Below are positions 32,762-40,934 of a DNA stretch of 64,000 bases, piece by piece. How positions within the stretch are numbered: the first letter of the stretch is position 1; every line of letters starts with the position of its first letter. Under the pieces are notes generated by a model that ran no database searches, had not been told where the DNA came from, and saw only the letters and a program-made list of their open reading frames with translations. The position numbers and the translations under genes were made by a program. The stretch is taken from positions 372,001-436,000 of the forward strand of contig NZ_CP044232.1 in assembly GCF_008727775.1 (NCBI RefSeq), written 5' to 3'. This DNA is from Microbacterium lushaniae. Its GTDB lineage: Bacteria; Actinomycetota; Actinomycetes; Actinomycetales; Microbacteriaceae.

Positions 32762-33393
32762 CACACACCGCCGATTCCGACCTCCGCCCCACCCGGCGCT
32801 CGCAGCGCGCGGCCGCACGTGAGGAGGCGCGCAGGCACAGCCTGCTGCACTACCTCGCCGTGTCGATCAGCGCCGCCATCCTCGCGCTGATGCTCGCCGT
32901 GGCCGCGGCCGTCATCGGCCTGCCGGCACTCGCCGGCGGCAGCGCGATGACCGTGCTCACGCAGTCGATGGAGCCGCGGCTCCCCCCGGGCACACTCGTG
33001 GTCATCCGGCCCACCGACCCGGACGAGATCAGAGTCGGCGACGTCATCACGTACCAGATCCGCTCGGGTGAGGCCGCCGTCGTCAGCCACCGAGTGGTGT
33101 CCAAGACGTATGAGAACGGCGAGCTGACCTTCATCACGAAGGGTGACAACAACCCCGACAACGATCCCGAGCCGGTGCAGGCCGTGCAGATCCGCGGGAC
33201 GCTCTGGTACAGCCTGCCACTGCTCGGCTGGGTCAACAGCGTCCTCAACGGCCCCAATCGCGTGATCGTCCTCGCCGTCGTCGCGGGCGGACTGTTCCTC
33301 TACGCCGCCGGTGTGTTCTTCTCCTGCGCGCGCGGGCGGCGGCGCCGGGCCGGCGCGGAGCCCGCAGAAGAAGACGCGGCGACGACGAGCTGA
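32758..33393 (+). CDS. sipW: SipW-type signal peptidase I
   Basis: 211 residues, membrane-bound. An N-terminal helix (30-60) precedes the catalytic region: Ser70 in TQSMEP, His111 in VVSHRVV where bacterial-type peptidases have Lys, and the TKGDNN segment with Asp130. The Ser-His arrangement is the ER/SipW type. A second membrane helix lies near 165-190 before a basic tail. It should process the three alternate signal peptides encoded immediately upstream, with which it overlaps by four bases. Confidence 0.9.
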   Translation: MTHTADSDLRPTRRSQRAAAREEARRHSLLHYLAVSISAAILALMLAVAAAVIGLPALAGGSAMTVLTQSMEPRLPPGTLVVIRPTDPDEIRVGDVITYQIRSGEAAVVSHRVVSKTYENGELTFITKGDNNPDNDPEPVQAVQIRGTLWYSLPLLGWVNSVLNGPNRVIVLAVVAGGLFLYAAGVFFSCARGRRRRAGAEPAEEDAATTS

Positions 33394-33469
33394 CCCGGGC
33401 AGCGGATGGCGCGTGAGACCGGCCGCGCCGCATCCGTCAAGCCCCCGTGACGCCTTCGGGGCCTCGGCC

Positions 33470-33475
33470 TAGCAT
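33470..33475 (+). promoter_or_regulatory. Leaderless -10 box of the DUF3072 gene
   Basis: TAGCAT, seven bases before the ATG at 33483. Confidence 0.55.
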
Positions 33476-33482
33476 CGAACGC

Positions 33483-33737
33483 ATGTCCGAATCGAACGAC
33501 TCCGCAACGAACGATGACCGCGAGATGCTGGGGGCGACGGGAAATCCCGACAACTCCGCCGAGAAGGACCCGTCGACCTGGGTCACGGGCGACGAACCCA
33601 TGACCGCACCTCAGCGCAGCTACCTCGACACCCTCGCGCGGGAGGCGGGCGAGGAGATCCCCGCCGACATCACGAAGGCCGAGGCCTCCGAGCAGATCGA
33701 TCGTCTGCAGAACAAGACCGGTCGCGGCACGGAGTGA
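33483..33737 (+). CDS. DUF3072 small protein
   Basis: 84 residues, acidic and without Cys. The C-terminal half reads PMTAPQRSYLDTLAREAGEE followed by a helix containing TKAEASEQIDRLQ, which matches the DUF3072 pattern common in actinobacteria. The N-terminal half is low-complexity. The fold suggests a helical nucleic-acid or protein-interaction module, but its function is unknown. It overlaps the next gene by four bases. Confidence 0.8.
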   Translation: MSESNDSATNDDREMLGATGNPDNSAEKDPSTWVTGDEPMTAPQRSYLDTLAREAGEEIPADITKAEASEQIDRLQNKTGRGTE

Positions 33738-34621
33738 GCGCAGCCGCCTCGGTCGATGCCGAGCGGATCGACGCCGGCCTGGTGCGGGAGCTGCTGGCCG
33801 AGCAGTTCCCGCACTGGGCGGGTCTGCCGGTGCGCGCGGTGGCCGCGGGAGGCAACGACCACCGCATGTTCCGCCTCGGCGACGACTTGAGCGTGCGGCT
33901 TCCCAGCGCCCCCGGCTACGTGGCGCAGGTGGAGAAGGAGCAGACCTGGCTGCCGCACCTGGCCGCCGCCGTGCCCCTGCCGATCCCGCGTGTGCACGGC
34001 CGTGGTCGCCCCAGCCCTCGCTTTGCCGCGCCCTGGTCGGTGTACGGGTGGATTCCGGGGGCCCCCGCCGCCCACACGCCGATCGGCGACCTCGAACGGT
34101 TCGCCGCCGACCTCGCCGCCTTCCTCGTTGCCCTGCGCGCGGCCGAGGCCGCCGACGGTCCGGAGCCGGGCACGCACAGCGCCCACCGCGGCGGGCCGGT
34201 CGGGCACTGGGACCGGGAGGTGCGCGACCTGCTCGACCGCGTGTCGGGTCGCGAACGGGTGCTGGCGGAAGGGATCTGGCGCGATGCCGTGGCGGCGGAT
34301 GCCGAGACCGGGCCGGCGCGATGGCTGCACGGCGACGTGGCCGCCGCGAACCTGCTCGTGCGCGACGGGCGGCTGGCCGCCGTGGTCGACTTCGGATGTG
34401 CGGCCGTGGGCGATCCCGCGTGCGACACCGTGCCGGTGTGGACCTTCCTGCCCGGCCCGGCAGGGTCGGTGTTCCGCCGCGACCTGGCTCTGGACGATGC
34501 GACGTGGGCCCGCGGACGCGGCTGGGCCCTGTGGAAGGGGCTCATCATGCTCACCAACACCGCGCCCGGCCAATCGGACTTCGCGCGCCGCGTCCTGTCG
34601 AACCTGTTCGCCGAGGCCTGA
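33734..34621 (+). CDS. Aminoglycoside-phosphotransferase-family kinase
   Basis: 295 residues of the APH / choline-kinase-like fold. The catalytic loop is WLHGDVAAANLLV near 197-209 (Asp base and Asn metal ligand) and VVDFGCAAVGDPACD near 216-230 supplies the DFG-like Asp. An N-lobe Arg/Lys strand LSVRLPS lies near 53-59. Many such proteins phosphorylate metabolites or are of unknown substrate, so drug resistance should not be assumed. GTG start overlapping the DUF3072 stop. Confidence 0.85.
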   Translation: MSAAASVDAERIDAGLVRELLAEQFPHWAGLPVRAVAAGGNDHRMFRLGDDLSVRLPSAPGYVAQVEKEQTWLPHLAAAVPLPIPRVHGRGRPSPRFAAPWSVYGWIPGAPAAHTPIGDLERFAADLAAFLVALRAAEAADGPEPGTHSAHRGGPVGHWDREVRDLLDRVSGRERVLAEGIWRDAVAADAETGPARWLHGDVAAANLLVRDGRLAAVVDFGCAAVGDPACDTVPVWTFLPGPAGSVFRRDLALDDATWARGRGWALWKGLIMLTNTAPGQSDFARRVLSNLFAEA

Positions 34622-34639
34622 CCGGCGCGCCCTCGTCCC

Positions 34640-34707
34640 CGAGAGTGCATCACCTCGGCGAGTGTGCACCACATCCGGTGCACTTTCGCCGACTCGATGC
34701 ACTTTCG
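34640..34707. repeat. 68-bp double-hairpin intergenic repeat, copy 2
   Basis: Outer arms CGAGAGTGCATC (34640-34651) and GATGCACTTTCG (34696-34707); inner arms 34656-34670 and GGTGCACTTTCGCCG (34677-34691) around the same ACATCC loop. It starts 19 bases after the phosphotransferase stop. The right-hand arms and the loop are identical to those of the copy at 30299-30366. Confidence 0.8.
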
Positions 34708-34814
34708 CGGCGCGGCGCGGCGGGCGGGACGGGCACGGCGGGCGGGACGGGCGCGGCGGGCGGGAATGTTGCCGTGTGTGACGGGCGGAATCGGGGGTGG
34801 GGCGGTCGGCGCCC

Positions 34815-34856
34815 TAGCGTGGCGGGGCGGCGGTGACGCACCCGGGTCACGCCGCC
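34815..34856 (+). promoter_or_regulatory. metQ promoter and leader hairpin
   Basis: TAGCGT (34815-34820) is the -10 box. The leader carries a strong hairpin: GGCGGCGGTGAC (34826-34837) pairs with GTCACGCCGCC (34846-34856) with one bulged G and an eight-base loop. The ribosome site AAAGAGG follows at 34870-34876. No SAM riboswitch consensus was recognised. Confidence 0.5.
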
Positions 34857-34881
34857 CCTGGCTCAGCGAAAGAGGACGTCC

Positions 34882-35724
34882 ATGCGCAACTCCCGCACCC
34901 TGCTCGCCGGAACCGCGGCACTCGCGCTGCTGCTGACCGGATGCGCCGGAGCATACACGCCGTCCGCCGACGGCGGCGAGACCGCCGAGAAGACCACGAT
35001 CACCGTCGGCTTCAACCCCGGCCCCTACCTGGAGATGTTCCAGGACGGCATCGTGCCGATCCTCGAGGAGGAGGGCTACACCGTCGAGACGGTGGAGTTC
35101 ACCGACGGCATCGTCACCAACGTCGCCGTCGACTCCGGCGAGATCGACGCCAACATCATGCAGCACCCCGTCTACCTGGAGTTCGTCAACGCCCAGGAGG
35201 GCCTGGACAACGCCGCTCTCGTGCAGATCCCCACCCCTCGCATGGGCCTGTTCGGCGGCAAGAAGGACTCCCTCGACGACGTCGCGGACGGCTCGAGCGT
35301 GACGGTGCCCAACTCGCCGTCGAACCTCTACCGCGGCCTGCTGATCCTGCGCGAGGCGGGGTGGATCGACTTCGACGACGTGGACGACCCGAACACCGCC
35401 GACCTGTCGATCATCACCGACAACCCGCACGACCTGGACATCACCGCCATCGAGAACGCCCAGCAGGTTCCGGCGCTGCAGGACGTGGACTACGCCGCCA
35501 TCCAGGGCAACTTCATCATCTCCGGTGGCCTCGACTACGACGACGCCCTGGCCGTGGAAGACCAGCCGGTGGAGTTCTCCAACGTCGTGACCGTGCGCGG
35601 CGCCGATGTGGACGCGCCCTGGGCCGAGGCGATCAAGGCCGCGTACGAGTCGCCCGAGTTCATCGAGTACATCACCTCCTCGCCGCAGTACGCCGGGTTC
35701 AACCTGCCCGCCTGGTTCGAATGA
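34882..35724 (+). CDS. metQ: MetQ-type D-/L-methionine-binding lipoprotein
   Basis: 280 residues of the NlpA/MetQ family. Lipoprotein signal with LLLTGC and lipidated Cys21. The ligand-binding signature is NANIMQHPVYL-like here (DANIMQHPVYLEFVN near 94-108), and the VPNSPSNLYRGLLIL segment near 139-153 is typical. It captures methionine or a close analogue outside the cell and delivers it to MetNI. First gene of a four-gene operon, each overlapping or almost touching the next. Confidence 0.9.
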   Translation: MRNSRTLLAGTAALALLLTGCAGAYTPSADGGETAEKTTITVGFNPGPYLEMFQDGIVPILEEEGYTVETVEFTDGIVTNVAVDSGEIDANIMQHPVYLEFVNAQEGLDNAALVQIPTPRMGLFGGKKDSLDDVADGSSVTVPNSPSNLYRGLLILREAGWIDFDDVDDPNTADLSIITDNPHDLDITAIENAQQVPALQDVDYAAIQGNFIISGGLDYDDALAVEDQPVEFSNVVTVRGADVDAPWAEAIKAAYESPEFIEYITSSPQYAGFNLPAWFE

Positions 35725-36752
35725 GCAGCAGCCGATCGGGGACGATCGTCTTCGACGACGTCTCCAAGACCTTCCCCGGAAGGGCCGCCGACACGGCGGC
35801 CCTTCGCGGCGTCTCCCTCGAGGTGGCCGAGGGAACGGTGTTCGGGGTCATCGGCTACAGCGGGGCCGGCAAATCCACCCTCATCCGGATGGTCAACGGC
35901 CTCGAGCAGCCCACCACCGGGCGCGTGGTCGTGGACGGCGTCGACATCGGGGCGCTCCGGGGGCGGGGACTGCGCGAGGCGCAGAAGCACACCGGGATGA
36001 TCTTCCAGCAGTTCAACCTCCTCGAAACCGTCCGGGTGCGCGAGAACGTCGCGCTGCCGCTGCGACTGGACGGCGTGGCGAAATCCGCCGCGCGCGCCCG
36101 CGCCGAGGAGGTGCTCGATTTCGTGGGGCTCGGCGACAAGGCCGACAGCTTCGCCGGTGAGCTCTCCGGCGGGCAGAAGCAGCGCGTCGGCATCGCCCGC
36201 GCACTCGTGCGGAACCCCCGCATCCTGCTCTCGGATGAGGCCACCAGCGCGCTGGATCCCACCACGACGGTGCAGATCATCGATCTGCTGCGCGACATCA
36301 ACCGCGAATACGGCACCACGATCCTCGTCGTGACGCACGAGATGGACGTCATCAAAGACCTTGCGCATGAAGTCGCGGTGATGGCCGAGGGCCGCGTGGT
36401 CGAACGCGGGAGCGTTCTGGACACGTTCCTGCATCCGCGTGCCGGCATCACGCGCGACTTCGTCTCCACCGTGGTCCCGCAGGGGCTCCCGCGCCGCGTC
36501 GTCGACCACCTCGGCAGCGAGGGGCTGTGGCGCCTGCTGCTGCTGGATGAGGAGGTGACGCAGCCGCTCGTGTCCGACCTCATCCGCGACCTGGACGTGT
36601 CGGTCAACATGCTCCACGCCGACATGACCGAGATCCAGGAGCACACCGTCGGGCAGATGATCCTCAAGGTCACCGGCGACCCTGCGCGCGTCGCCGCGGC
36701 GCGCGCCTACCTGTCCGCGCGCGTCGTCGACCTCAAGGACGTGATCGCGTGA
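35721..36752 (+). CDS. metN: MetN methionine importer ATPase
   Basis: 343 residues. ABC ATPase with Walker A GYSGAGKST near 45-53, Q loop MIFQQFNLLETV, signature LSGGQKQR and Walker B LLSDEATSALD, in which Ser-Asp-Glu-Ala is the normal MetN form. The C-terminal NIL domain (about 265-343) senses methionine and inhibits transport when the cell is replete. ATG overlaps the metQ stop by four bases. Confidence 0.95.
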   Translation: MSSSRSGTIVFDDVSKTFPGRAADTAALRGVSLEVAEGTVFGVIGYSGAGKSTLIRMVNGLEQPTTGRVVVDGVDIGALRGRGLREAQKHTGMIFQQFNLLETVRVRENVALPLRLDGVAKSAARARAEEVLDFVGLGDKADSFAGELSGGQKQRVGIARALVRNPRILLSDEATSALDPTTTVQIIDLLRDINREYGTTILVVTHEMDVIKDLAHEVAVMAEGRVVERGSVLDTFLHPRAGITRDFVSTVVPQGLPRRVVDHLGSEGLWRLLLLDEEVTQPLVSDLIRDLDVSVNMLHADMTEIQEHTVGQMILKVTGDPARVAAARAYLSARVVDLKDVIA

Positions 36753-37417
36753 ACGGCGACCGCTGGACCCTCATCACACCCGACATCTACCTCACCGCGC
36801 TCGGTGAGACGCTGCAGATGCTCGGCGTCGCGCTCGTGCTCGGTTCGATCCTCGGCATCGCCATCGGCACGGCGCTCGCCCTCACCCGCCCCGGGGGAGT
36901 GCTGCCCAACCGGGCCGTGAACCTCGTGCTGGGCATCGTGGTGAACATCGTCCGCTCGCTGCCGTTCATCATCCTGCTCGTCGCGATCCTCCCGTTCACG
37001 CGGTTCCTCGTGGGCACGAGCATCGGGGTGTGGGCGGCGATCGTGCCGCTGACGGTCATGATCGCCCCCTACATCGGGCGGCTGGTGGAGAACTCGCTGC
37101 TGGAGGTGCCGCGCGGGGTCATCGAGGCCGCTCGTGCGATGGGCGCCTCGCCGTTCCAGATCTTCTGGCGCTTCCTGCTGCCCGAGGCCCGCGGCTCGCT
37201 CATCCTCGCCGTCACGATCGCGACGGTGGGGCTCATCGACGCCACCGCGATGGCCGGCACGGTGGGCGCCGGCGGCATCGGCGACCTCGCGCTGTCGTAC
37301 GGGTACCAGCGCTACGACGGGTTCGCTATGGTCGTCACGGTGATCACCCTCATCGTGCTGGTGCAGGGCATCCAGATGGTCGGGTCCTCGATCGCCCGGC
37401 GATTCCGGCGGCGCTGA
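36749..37417 (+). CDS. metI: MetI methionine importer permease
   Basis: 222 residues with five membrane helices. The EAA loop that contacts the ATPase reads EAARAMGASPFQIFWRFLLPEA near 130-151. It forms the transmembrane channel of MetNIQ. GTG start in a four-base overlap with metN; only two bases separate its stop from the aminotransferase start. Confidence 0.94.
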   Translation: MNGDRWTLITPDIYLTALGETLQMLGVALVLGSILGIAIGTALALTRPGGVLPNRAVNLVLGIVVNIVRSLPFIILLVAILPFTRFLVGTSIGVWAAIVPLTVMIAPYIGRLVENSLLEVPRGVIEAARAMGASPFQIFWRFLLPEARGSLILAVTIATVGLIDATAMAGTVGAGGIGDLALSYGYQRYDGFAMVVTVITLIVLVQGIQMVGSSIARRFRRR

Positions 37418-37419
37418 CG

Positions 37420-38598
37420 ATGGCCGCCTTCCGGCCCGCCGCCCGCGTCGAGGCCCTGCCGCCGAACTTCTGGGGCGCGATGGACCGGGAGATCGCGCGG
37501 CTGAGCGCGCTCCCGGGCCCCCCGATGATCGATGTCTCCAAGGGCAATCCGGATGTCCCCACCCCGGAGCACATCGTCGCGGCGATGCAGCGCGCGGTCG
37601 CCGACCCCGTGAACCACCGGTACCCCGCGTACGCGGGCCGGCCGGCGCTGCGCCGCGCGATCGCCCTGCGGTACCGGGAGGACCATGGCGTGCAGATCGA
37701 TCCGGATGCCGAGGTCGCGGTGTCGCACGGCTCGCACGGGGCGCTCCTGGCCGCCGTCATGGCCCTCGCCGATCCCGGCACGAACGTCGTCCTGCCCGAC
37801 CCCGGGTACCCGCTCTACACCTCGGCGACGGGCCTTGCCGGCGCGCGCGTGGTGCCGCTGCCGCTCCCGGGGGCGCACCACCAGCCCCACTTCGACGCGC
37901 TCGCGGATGTCCCGTCCGCCTCGGTGCTGCTGCTGAACTATCCGAACAACCCCACCGGCGCCCTCGCGACGCCCGAGACCTTCGAGGCGGCGGCGGCGTT
38001 CGCCCGGCGCACCGGCGCCGCGTTCATCCACGACTTCGCATACTCCGCCCTGGGTTTCGACGGCCGGCGCCCGCTGTCGGCGCTCGCCGTCGATCGCGGT
38101 CACGACGTCACGGTGGAGGTGCAGACACTGTCCAAGACGTACAGCATGGCCGGCTGGCGGGTGGGATTCGCGGCAGGCAACGCCTCGATCATCGCCGCCA
38201 TCGCCCGGTACCAGGCGCACGCGTTCAGCACGCTGTTCGGCGCGGCTCAGGAGGCCGCCGCCGCGGCGCTGTCGGGCGACCAGTCCGCCGCGGCCGAGCT
38301 CGTGTCGATGTATCAGCGCCGGCGCGACGTCGTCGTGGCGGGGCTGCGGCGCATCGGGTGGGACGTGGCGACACCCGAGGGCTCCTTCTTCGTGTGGGTG
38401 CGCGTCCCCGGCGGCGGCGATGCCGTCGAGTTCGCCCGTCGCCTGAGGGAGGAGCAGCGCGTGGCCGTGGCCCCCGGTGACGGCTTCGGCGAGCGGGGGC
38501 GGGGATTCATCCGGCTGGGTCTGGTCCGCGACGAGGTGACCCTGGGCGAGCTCGTGGAGCGGCTGGACGCGTTCGCGTCAGGCCAGCGCATCCCGTAG
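37420..38598 (+). CDS. PLP-dependent class I/II aminotransferase
   Basis: 392 residues of the aspartate-aminotransferase fold. The PLP Lys is Lys239 in TLSKTYSMAGWRVG, and NYPNNPTGA near 174-182 supplies the PLP-ring Asn and substrate-carboxylate Asn. The late SFFVWVRVPG and FIRLGL segments bind the carboxylate. Being the last gene of a metQNI operon suggests it acts on methionine, a D-/L-analogue or a related keto acid (for example 4-methylthio-2-oxobutanoate), but other substrates are possible. Its end overlaps the convergent DUF72 gene by 21 bases. Confidence 0.9.
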   Translation: MAAFRPAARVEALPPNFWGAMDREIARLSALPGPPMIDVSKGNPDVPTPEHIVAAMQRAVADPVNHRYPAYAGRPALRRAIALRYREDHGVQIDPDAEVAVSHGSHGALLAAVMALADPGTNVVLPDPGYPLYTSATGLAGARVVPLPLPGAHHQPHFDALADVPSASVLLLNYPNNPTGALATPETFEAAAAFARRTGAAFIHDFAYSALGFDGRRPLSALAVDRGHDVTVEVQTLSKTYSMAGWRVGFAAGNASIIAAIARYQAHAFSTLFGAAQEAAAAALSGDQSAAAELVSMYQRRRDVVVAGLRRIGWDVATPEGSFFVWVRVPGGGDAVEFARRLREEQRVAVAPGDGFGERGRGFIRLGLVRDEVTLGELVERLDAFASGQRIP

Positions 38599-39303
38599 CG
38601 CCCACGCATCGCGGACGGCGTTGCCCCCGAGGTCGTTGTTGAAGTAGGCGTACACGTCGCGGCCCTGCGCGAGCCACTCGCGGATGCGGTCGGCCCACCA
38701 CGCGATCGCGTCGGGGCTGTACGAGCCGTTGTACAGGGTGTCGTCCGGCCCGTGCAGGCGCACGTACACGAAGGATGCGGTGGCGCGCAGCACGCACGGC
38801 AGTCCCGCGCCGCTCATCACGCAGTAGGCCGCCCCGTGGCGCTCCAGGATCTGGAAGACCGCCTCATCCACCCATGACGGATGCCGCAGTTCCATGACGG
38901 GGCGCGAGTCGGGCGGGAGGCCCTCCAGGAAGGCGGTGAGACGGGCGTCGTCGCGTTCGGCGCCGGGCGGCAGCTGCGCGAGGAACGGCCCGCGCTTGCT
39001 GCCCACGGCCGCCAGGCCGGTCGCGATCCGCTCCTGCCACTCGGGAGTGAGCTGGAGGCTGCGGGCGTGAGTGACCCCGCGCGGCGCCTTGATGGCAAGC
39101 TCGAATCCGGGCGGCAGCCGATCGCGCCACGCCGCGAACCGCTCCGCCCGCGGCCACCGGTAGAAGCTGGTGTTCAGTTCGACGGTGTCGAACTCCTGTA
39201 CGTACCGGGCGAGCTGATCGCGCGTGCCGCGCTCGTACAGCACGCCCCGCCAGTGCGGATAGCTCCACCCGGACGTGCCGATCCGTGCCCGCGGTGCGCT
39301 CAT
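38578..39303 (-). CDS. DUF72 (YecE-like) protein
   Basis: 241 residues of the DUF72 TIM-barrel family. Hallmarks are RIGTSGWSYPHWRGVLY near 7-23, the ELNTSFYRWP segment near 42-51, VMELRHPSWV near 138-147, and the C-terminal YAYFNNDLGGNAV. The biochemical function of the family is unknown. GGGAAGGA precedes the ATG. It overlaps the aminotransferase end by 21 bases, tail to tail. Confidence 0.92.
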   Translation of the reverse strand: MSAPRARIGTSGWSYPHWRGVLYERGTRDQLARYVQEFDTVELNTSFYRWPRAERFAAWRDRLPPGFELAIKAPRGVTHARSLQLTPEWQERIATGLAAVGSKRGPFLAQLPPGAERDDARLTAFLEGLPPDSRPVMELRHPSWVDEAVFQILERHGAAYCVMSGAGLPCVLRATASFVYVRLHGPDDTLYNGSYSPDAIAWWADRIREWLAQGRDVYAYFNNDLGGNAVRDAWALRDALA

Positions 39304-39378
39304 GCCGGTCCTTCCCGCATCGACCCTCGCCGATCGCGTCGGCAGGTCGCAGCGGGTTGACCCGGCGGCGGGGCGGCG

Positions 39379-39879
39379 CTATCGGGGCGGGAGCGACTCC
39401 GCGGGGCCGGTGACGGCGGTGGCCTCCGCGAGGTGGTGCTGCTCGGCGCGATGCAGCTCGTCGAGGAATTCGACCACGGTCCGCCGCTCCTGAGCGCCCA
39501 GCCCCGCAGCTGCGGACGAGATGGCCACCCGCCGTACCGCCAGCAGGCGGCGCGCCGGCGACCCCGGGGGCACCGTCGCGCGGATCAGGACGCTGCGCCG
39601 GTCCTGCGGATGCGGCTGACGCTCCACCCACCCGGCACCGGCGAGGCGATCGATGAGGGCCGTCGTCGCCGCCGAGGAGATCCCCAGCAGATCGGACAGG
39701 CTGCTCGGCGTCGTGGTGGTGGTTCCCCTGGATTCCAGGTCGAGCAGGTGCCGCAGCACCGCGGCGTCGTTGGGGCCGATGCCGAGGGCGTGGAGCACCG
39801 CGCGATCGACCGACTTCTCAACGCTCACGAGATCGTCCAGCGCCCTGACGACGTTCTCCGCCGACGCGGTGTGCCTCAC
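39379..39879 (-). CDS. MarR-family regulator
   Basis: 166 residues with the MarR winged helix: DAAVLRHLLDLE, then SSLSDLLGISSAATTALIDRLAGAGWVERQPHPQDRR near 59-94 with the wing. GTG start preceded by GGAAGG. It faces another MarR gene at 40047 across 167 bases, an arrangement often seen when such regulators control each other; their sequences are similar in the winged-helix part. Ligand unknown. Confidence 0.9.
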   Translation of the reverse strand: MRHTASAENVVRALDDLVSVEKSVDRAVLHALGIGPNDAAVLRHLLDLESRGTTTTTPSSLSDLLGISSAATTALIDRLAGAGWVERQPHPQDRRSVLIRATVPPGSPARRLLAVRRVAISSAAAGLGAQERRTVVEFLDELHRAEQHHLAEATAVTGPAESLPPR

Positions 39880-40046
39880 ATCATCCTTCCCCGCGATTCG
39901 ACTCGAAAAGCGAGATACTCCAGATCATAGCAAGTAGCCTGACAACCTTTCCATGTTACCCGCTGTCCCGTCCCCGGCGGCGGCTGTCCGTGAACTCCCC
40001 GCGAGGGGTGGACGCCACGCACAGGTGCTGGCATAGGATGCCGGAC
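39880..40046. promoter_or_regulatory. Divergent promoter region of the two MarR genes
   Basis: For the plus-strand gene TAGGAT (40034-40039) is seven bases before the GTG at 40047, a leaderless arrangement. On the minus strand TATGAT (39924-39929) is a -10 candidate, with TTGTCA (39940-39945) close by but at a short spacing. I could not define a MarR palindrome. Confidence 0.5.
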
Positions 40047-40595
40047 GTGGGTGAATCGCGGGCCGAGTCGTCGCGCTATTGGTACGGCGCGTCCGAGGAG
40101 GAGCGCCGTTCGCGGGCGATCGAGGTGCTGCAGGCGTTCCGCGTCTACCGCGCGGCGGAGATCGCGATGCGTCGGCGCACGCGCGAGTCGATGTCGATGG
40201 GTGAGAACGAGCTGCTCGTCCTGCGCTACCTCCTCAAGGCCTCCGGCGAGGGTCGATCGGTCTCCCCGAGCGAGCTGACCCGCTATCTCGGGGTGTCCAC
40301 GGCGTCCACCACCGCGATCATCGACCGTCTGGAGAAGTCCGGTCACGTCACGCGGGTGCCGCACCCCTCCGATCGGCGCAGCATCCTCGTGGTGGCCACG
40401 GCCGAATCCGACGCCGAGGTGCGGGCCACGCTCGGCAAGATGCACGAGCGCATGATGTCGGCTGTGATCGACATGACCCCCGAGGAGAGCGCGGTCGTCG
40501 TGGCGTGCCTCTCGCGGCTCCAGGATGCCGTCGATCAGGTCGATCCGCACCCTGCGGACGAGGAACCGCCCCGGCCGGTGTCGACGGCGATCTGA
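40047..40595 (+). CDS. MarR-family regulator
   Basis: 182 residues. The winged helix is ENELLVLRYLLKA, SPSELTRYLGVSTASTTAIIDRL and the wing SGHVTRVPHPSDRRSI. The GTG at 40047 is chosen over an ATG three codons earlier because the TAGGAT -10 box lies exactly seven bases before it, and the ATG sits inside that box. Related to, and divergent from, the MarR gene at 39379. Confidence 0.88.
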   Translation: MGESRAESSRYWYGASEEERRSRAIEVLQAFRVYRAAEIAMRRRTRESMSMGENELLVLRYLLKASGEGRSVSPSELTRYLGVSTASTTAIIDRLEKSGHVTRVPHPSDRRSILVVATAESDAEVRATLGKMHERMMSAVIDMTPEESAVVVACLSRLQDAVDQVDPHPADEEPPRPVSTAI

Positions 40596-40667
40596 CCTGC
40601 GCGGAACGATCGCTAGGCAGGTTGGATACCAGTTCGCAGAGCATTCGCGTTTGCCGAATCGGCGTGC

Positions 40668-40673
40668 GACGAT
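40668..40673 (+). promoter_or_regulatory. Possible leaderless -10 box
   Basis: GACGAT, six bases before the ATG at 40680; it has the usual spacing but G instead of T at the first position. Confidence 0.35.
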
Positions 40674-40679
40674 GAGCGC

Positions 40680-40931
40680 ATGGACGACAAGGCGGTGGAT
40701 GCTGGTCAGTCGGCGATCCCGCCCGAGGGGGCCGTGCTGGAGATCGAAGGCGTGGCCGTGACCTCCTTCACCGCGGTCGTGCAGCGCCTGCGCACCGACT
40801 ACCCCGCCGTCACCGCCACGCGCATCGAGACGATCCTGCTGCGCGAGTGGGACGCGTTCACCGCCGGTCGCCCTCTCGTCGTCCCCACCGCCGTGGAGGC
40901 GGGGGTCCGGGAGATCCTCGACCAGCTCTGA
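40680..40931 (+). CDS. Small hypothetical helical protein
   Basis: 83 residues. The central part VVQRLRTDYPAVTATRIETILLREWDAFTAGRP is predicted to be two or three helices, like a small three-helix dimerisation domain found next to regulators in actinobacteria. No enzyme motif or signal peptide. It ends three bases before the convergent DUF7882-like gene. Function unknown. Confidence 0.65.
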   Translation: MDDKAVDAGQSAIPPEGAVLEIEGVAVTSFTAVVQRLRTDYPAVTATRIETILLREWDAFTAGRPLVVPTAVEAGVREILDQL

Positions 40932-40934
40932 CGT

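Noticed and set aside
33401..33437. Terminator after the SipW gene
   Set aside because: CGGATGGCGCG and CGCGCCGCATCCG pair only with a two-base bulge, and the position is not distinct from background GC structure.
33734..34621. Aminoglycoside resistance gene
   Set aside because: The APH fold is clear but the family mostly contains metabolic kinases, and nothing in the surroundings suggests mobile resistance.
34800..34881. SAM riboswitch before metQ
   Set aside because: The leader is only about 55 bases after the likely start site and lacks the conserved parts of SAM-I or SAM-IV; only a plain hairpin is present.
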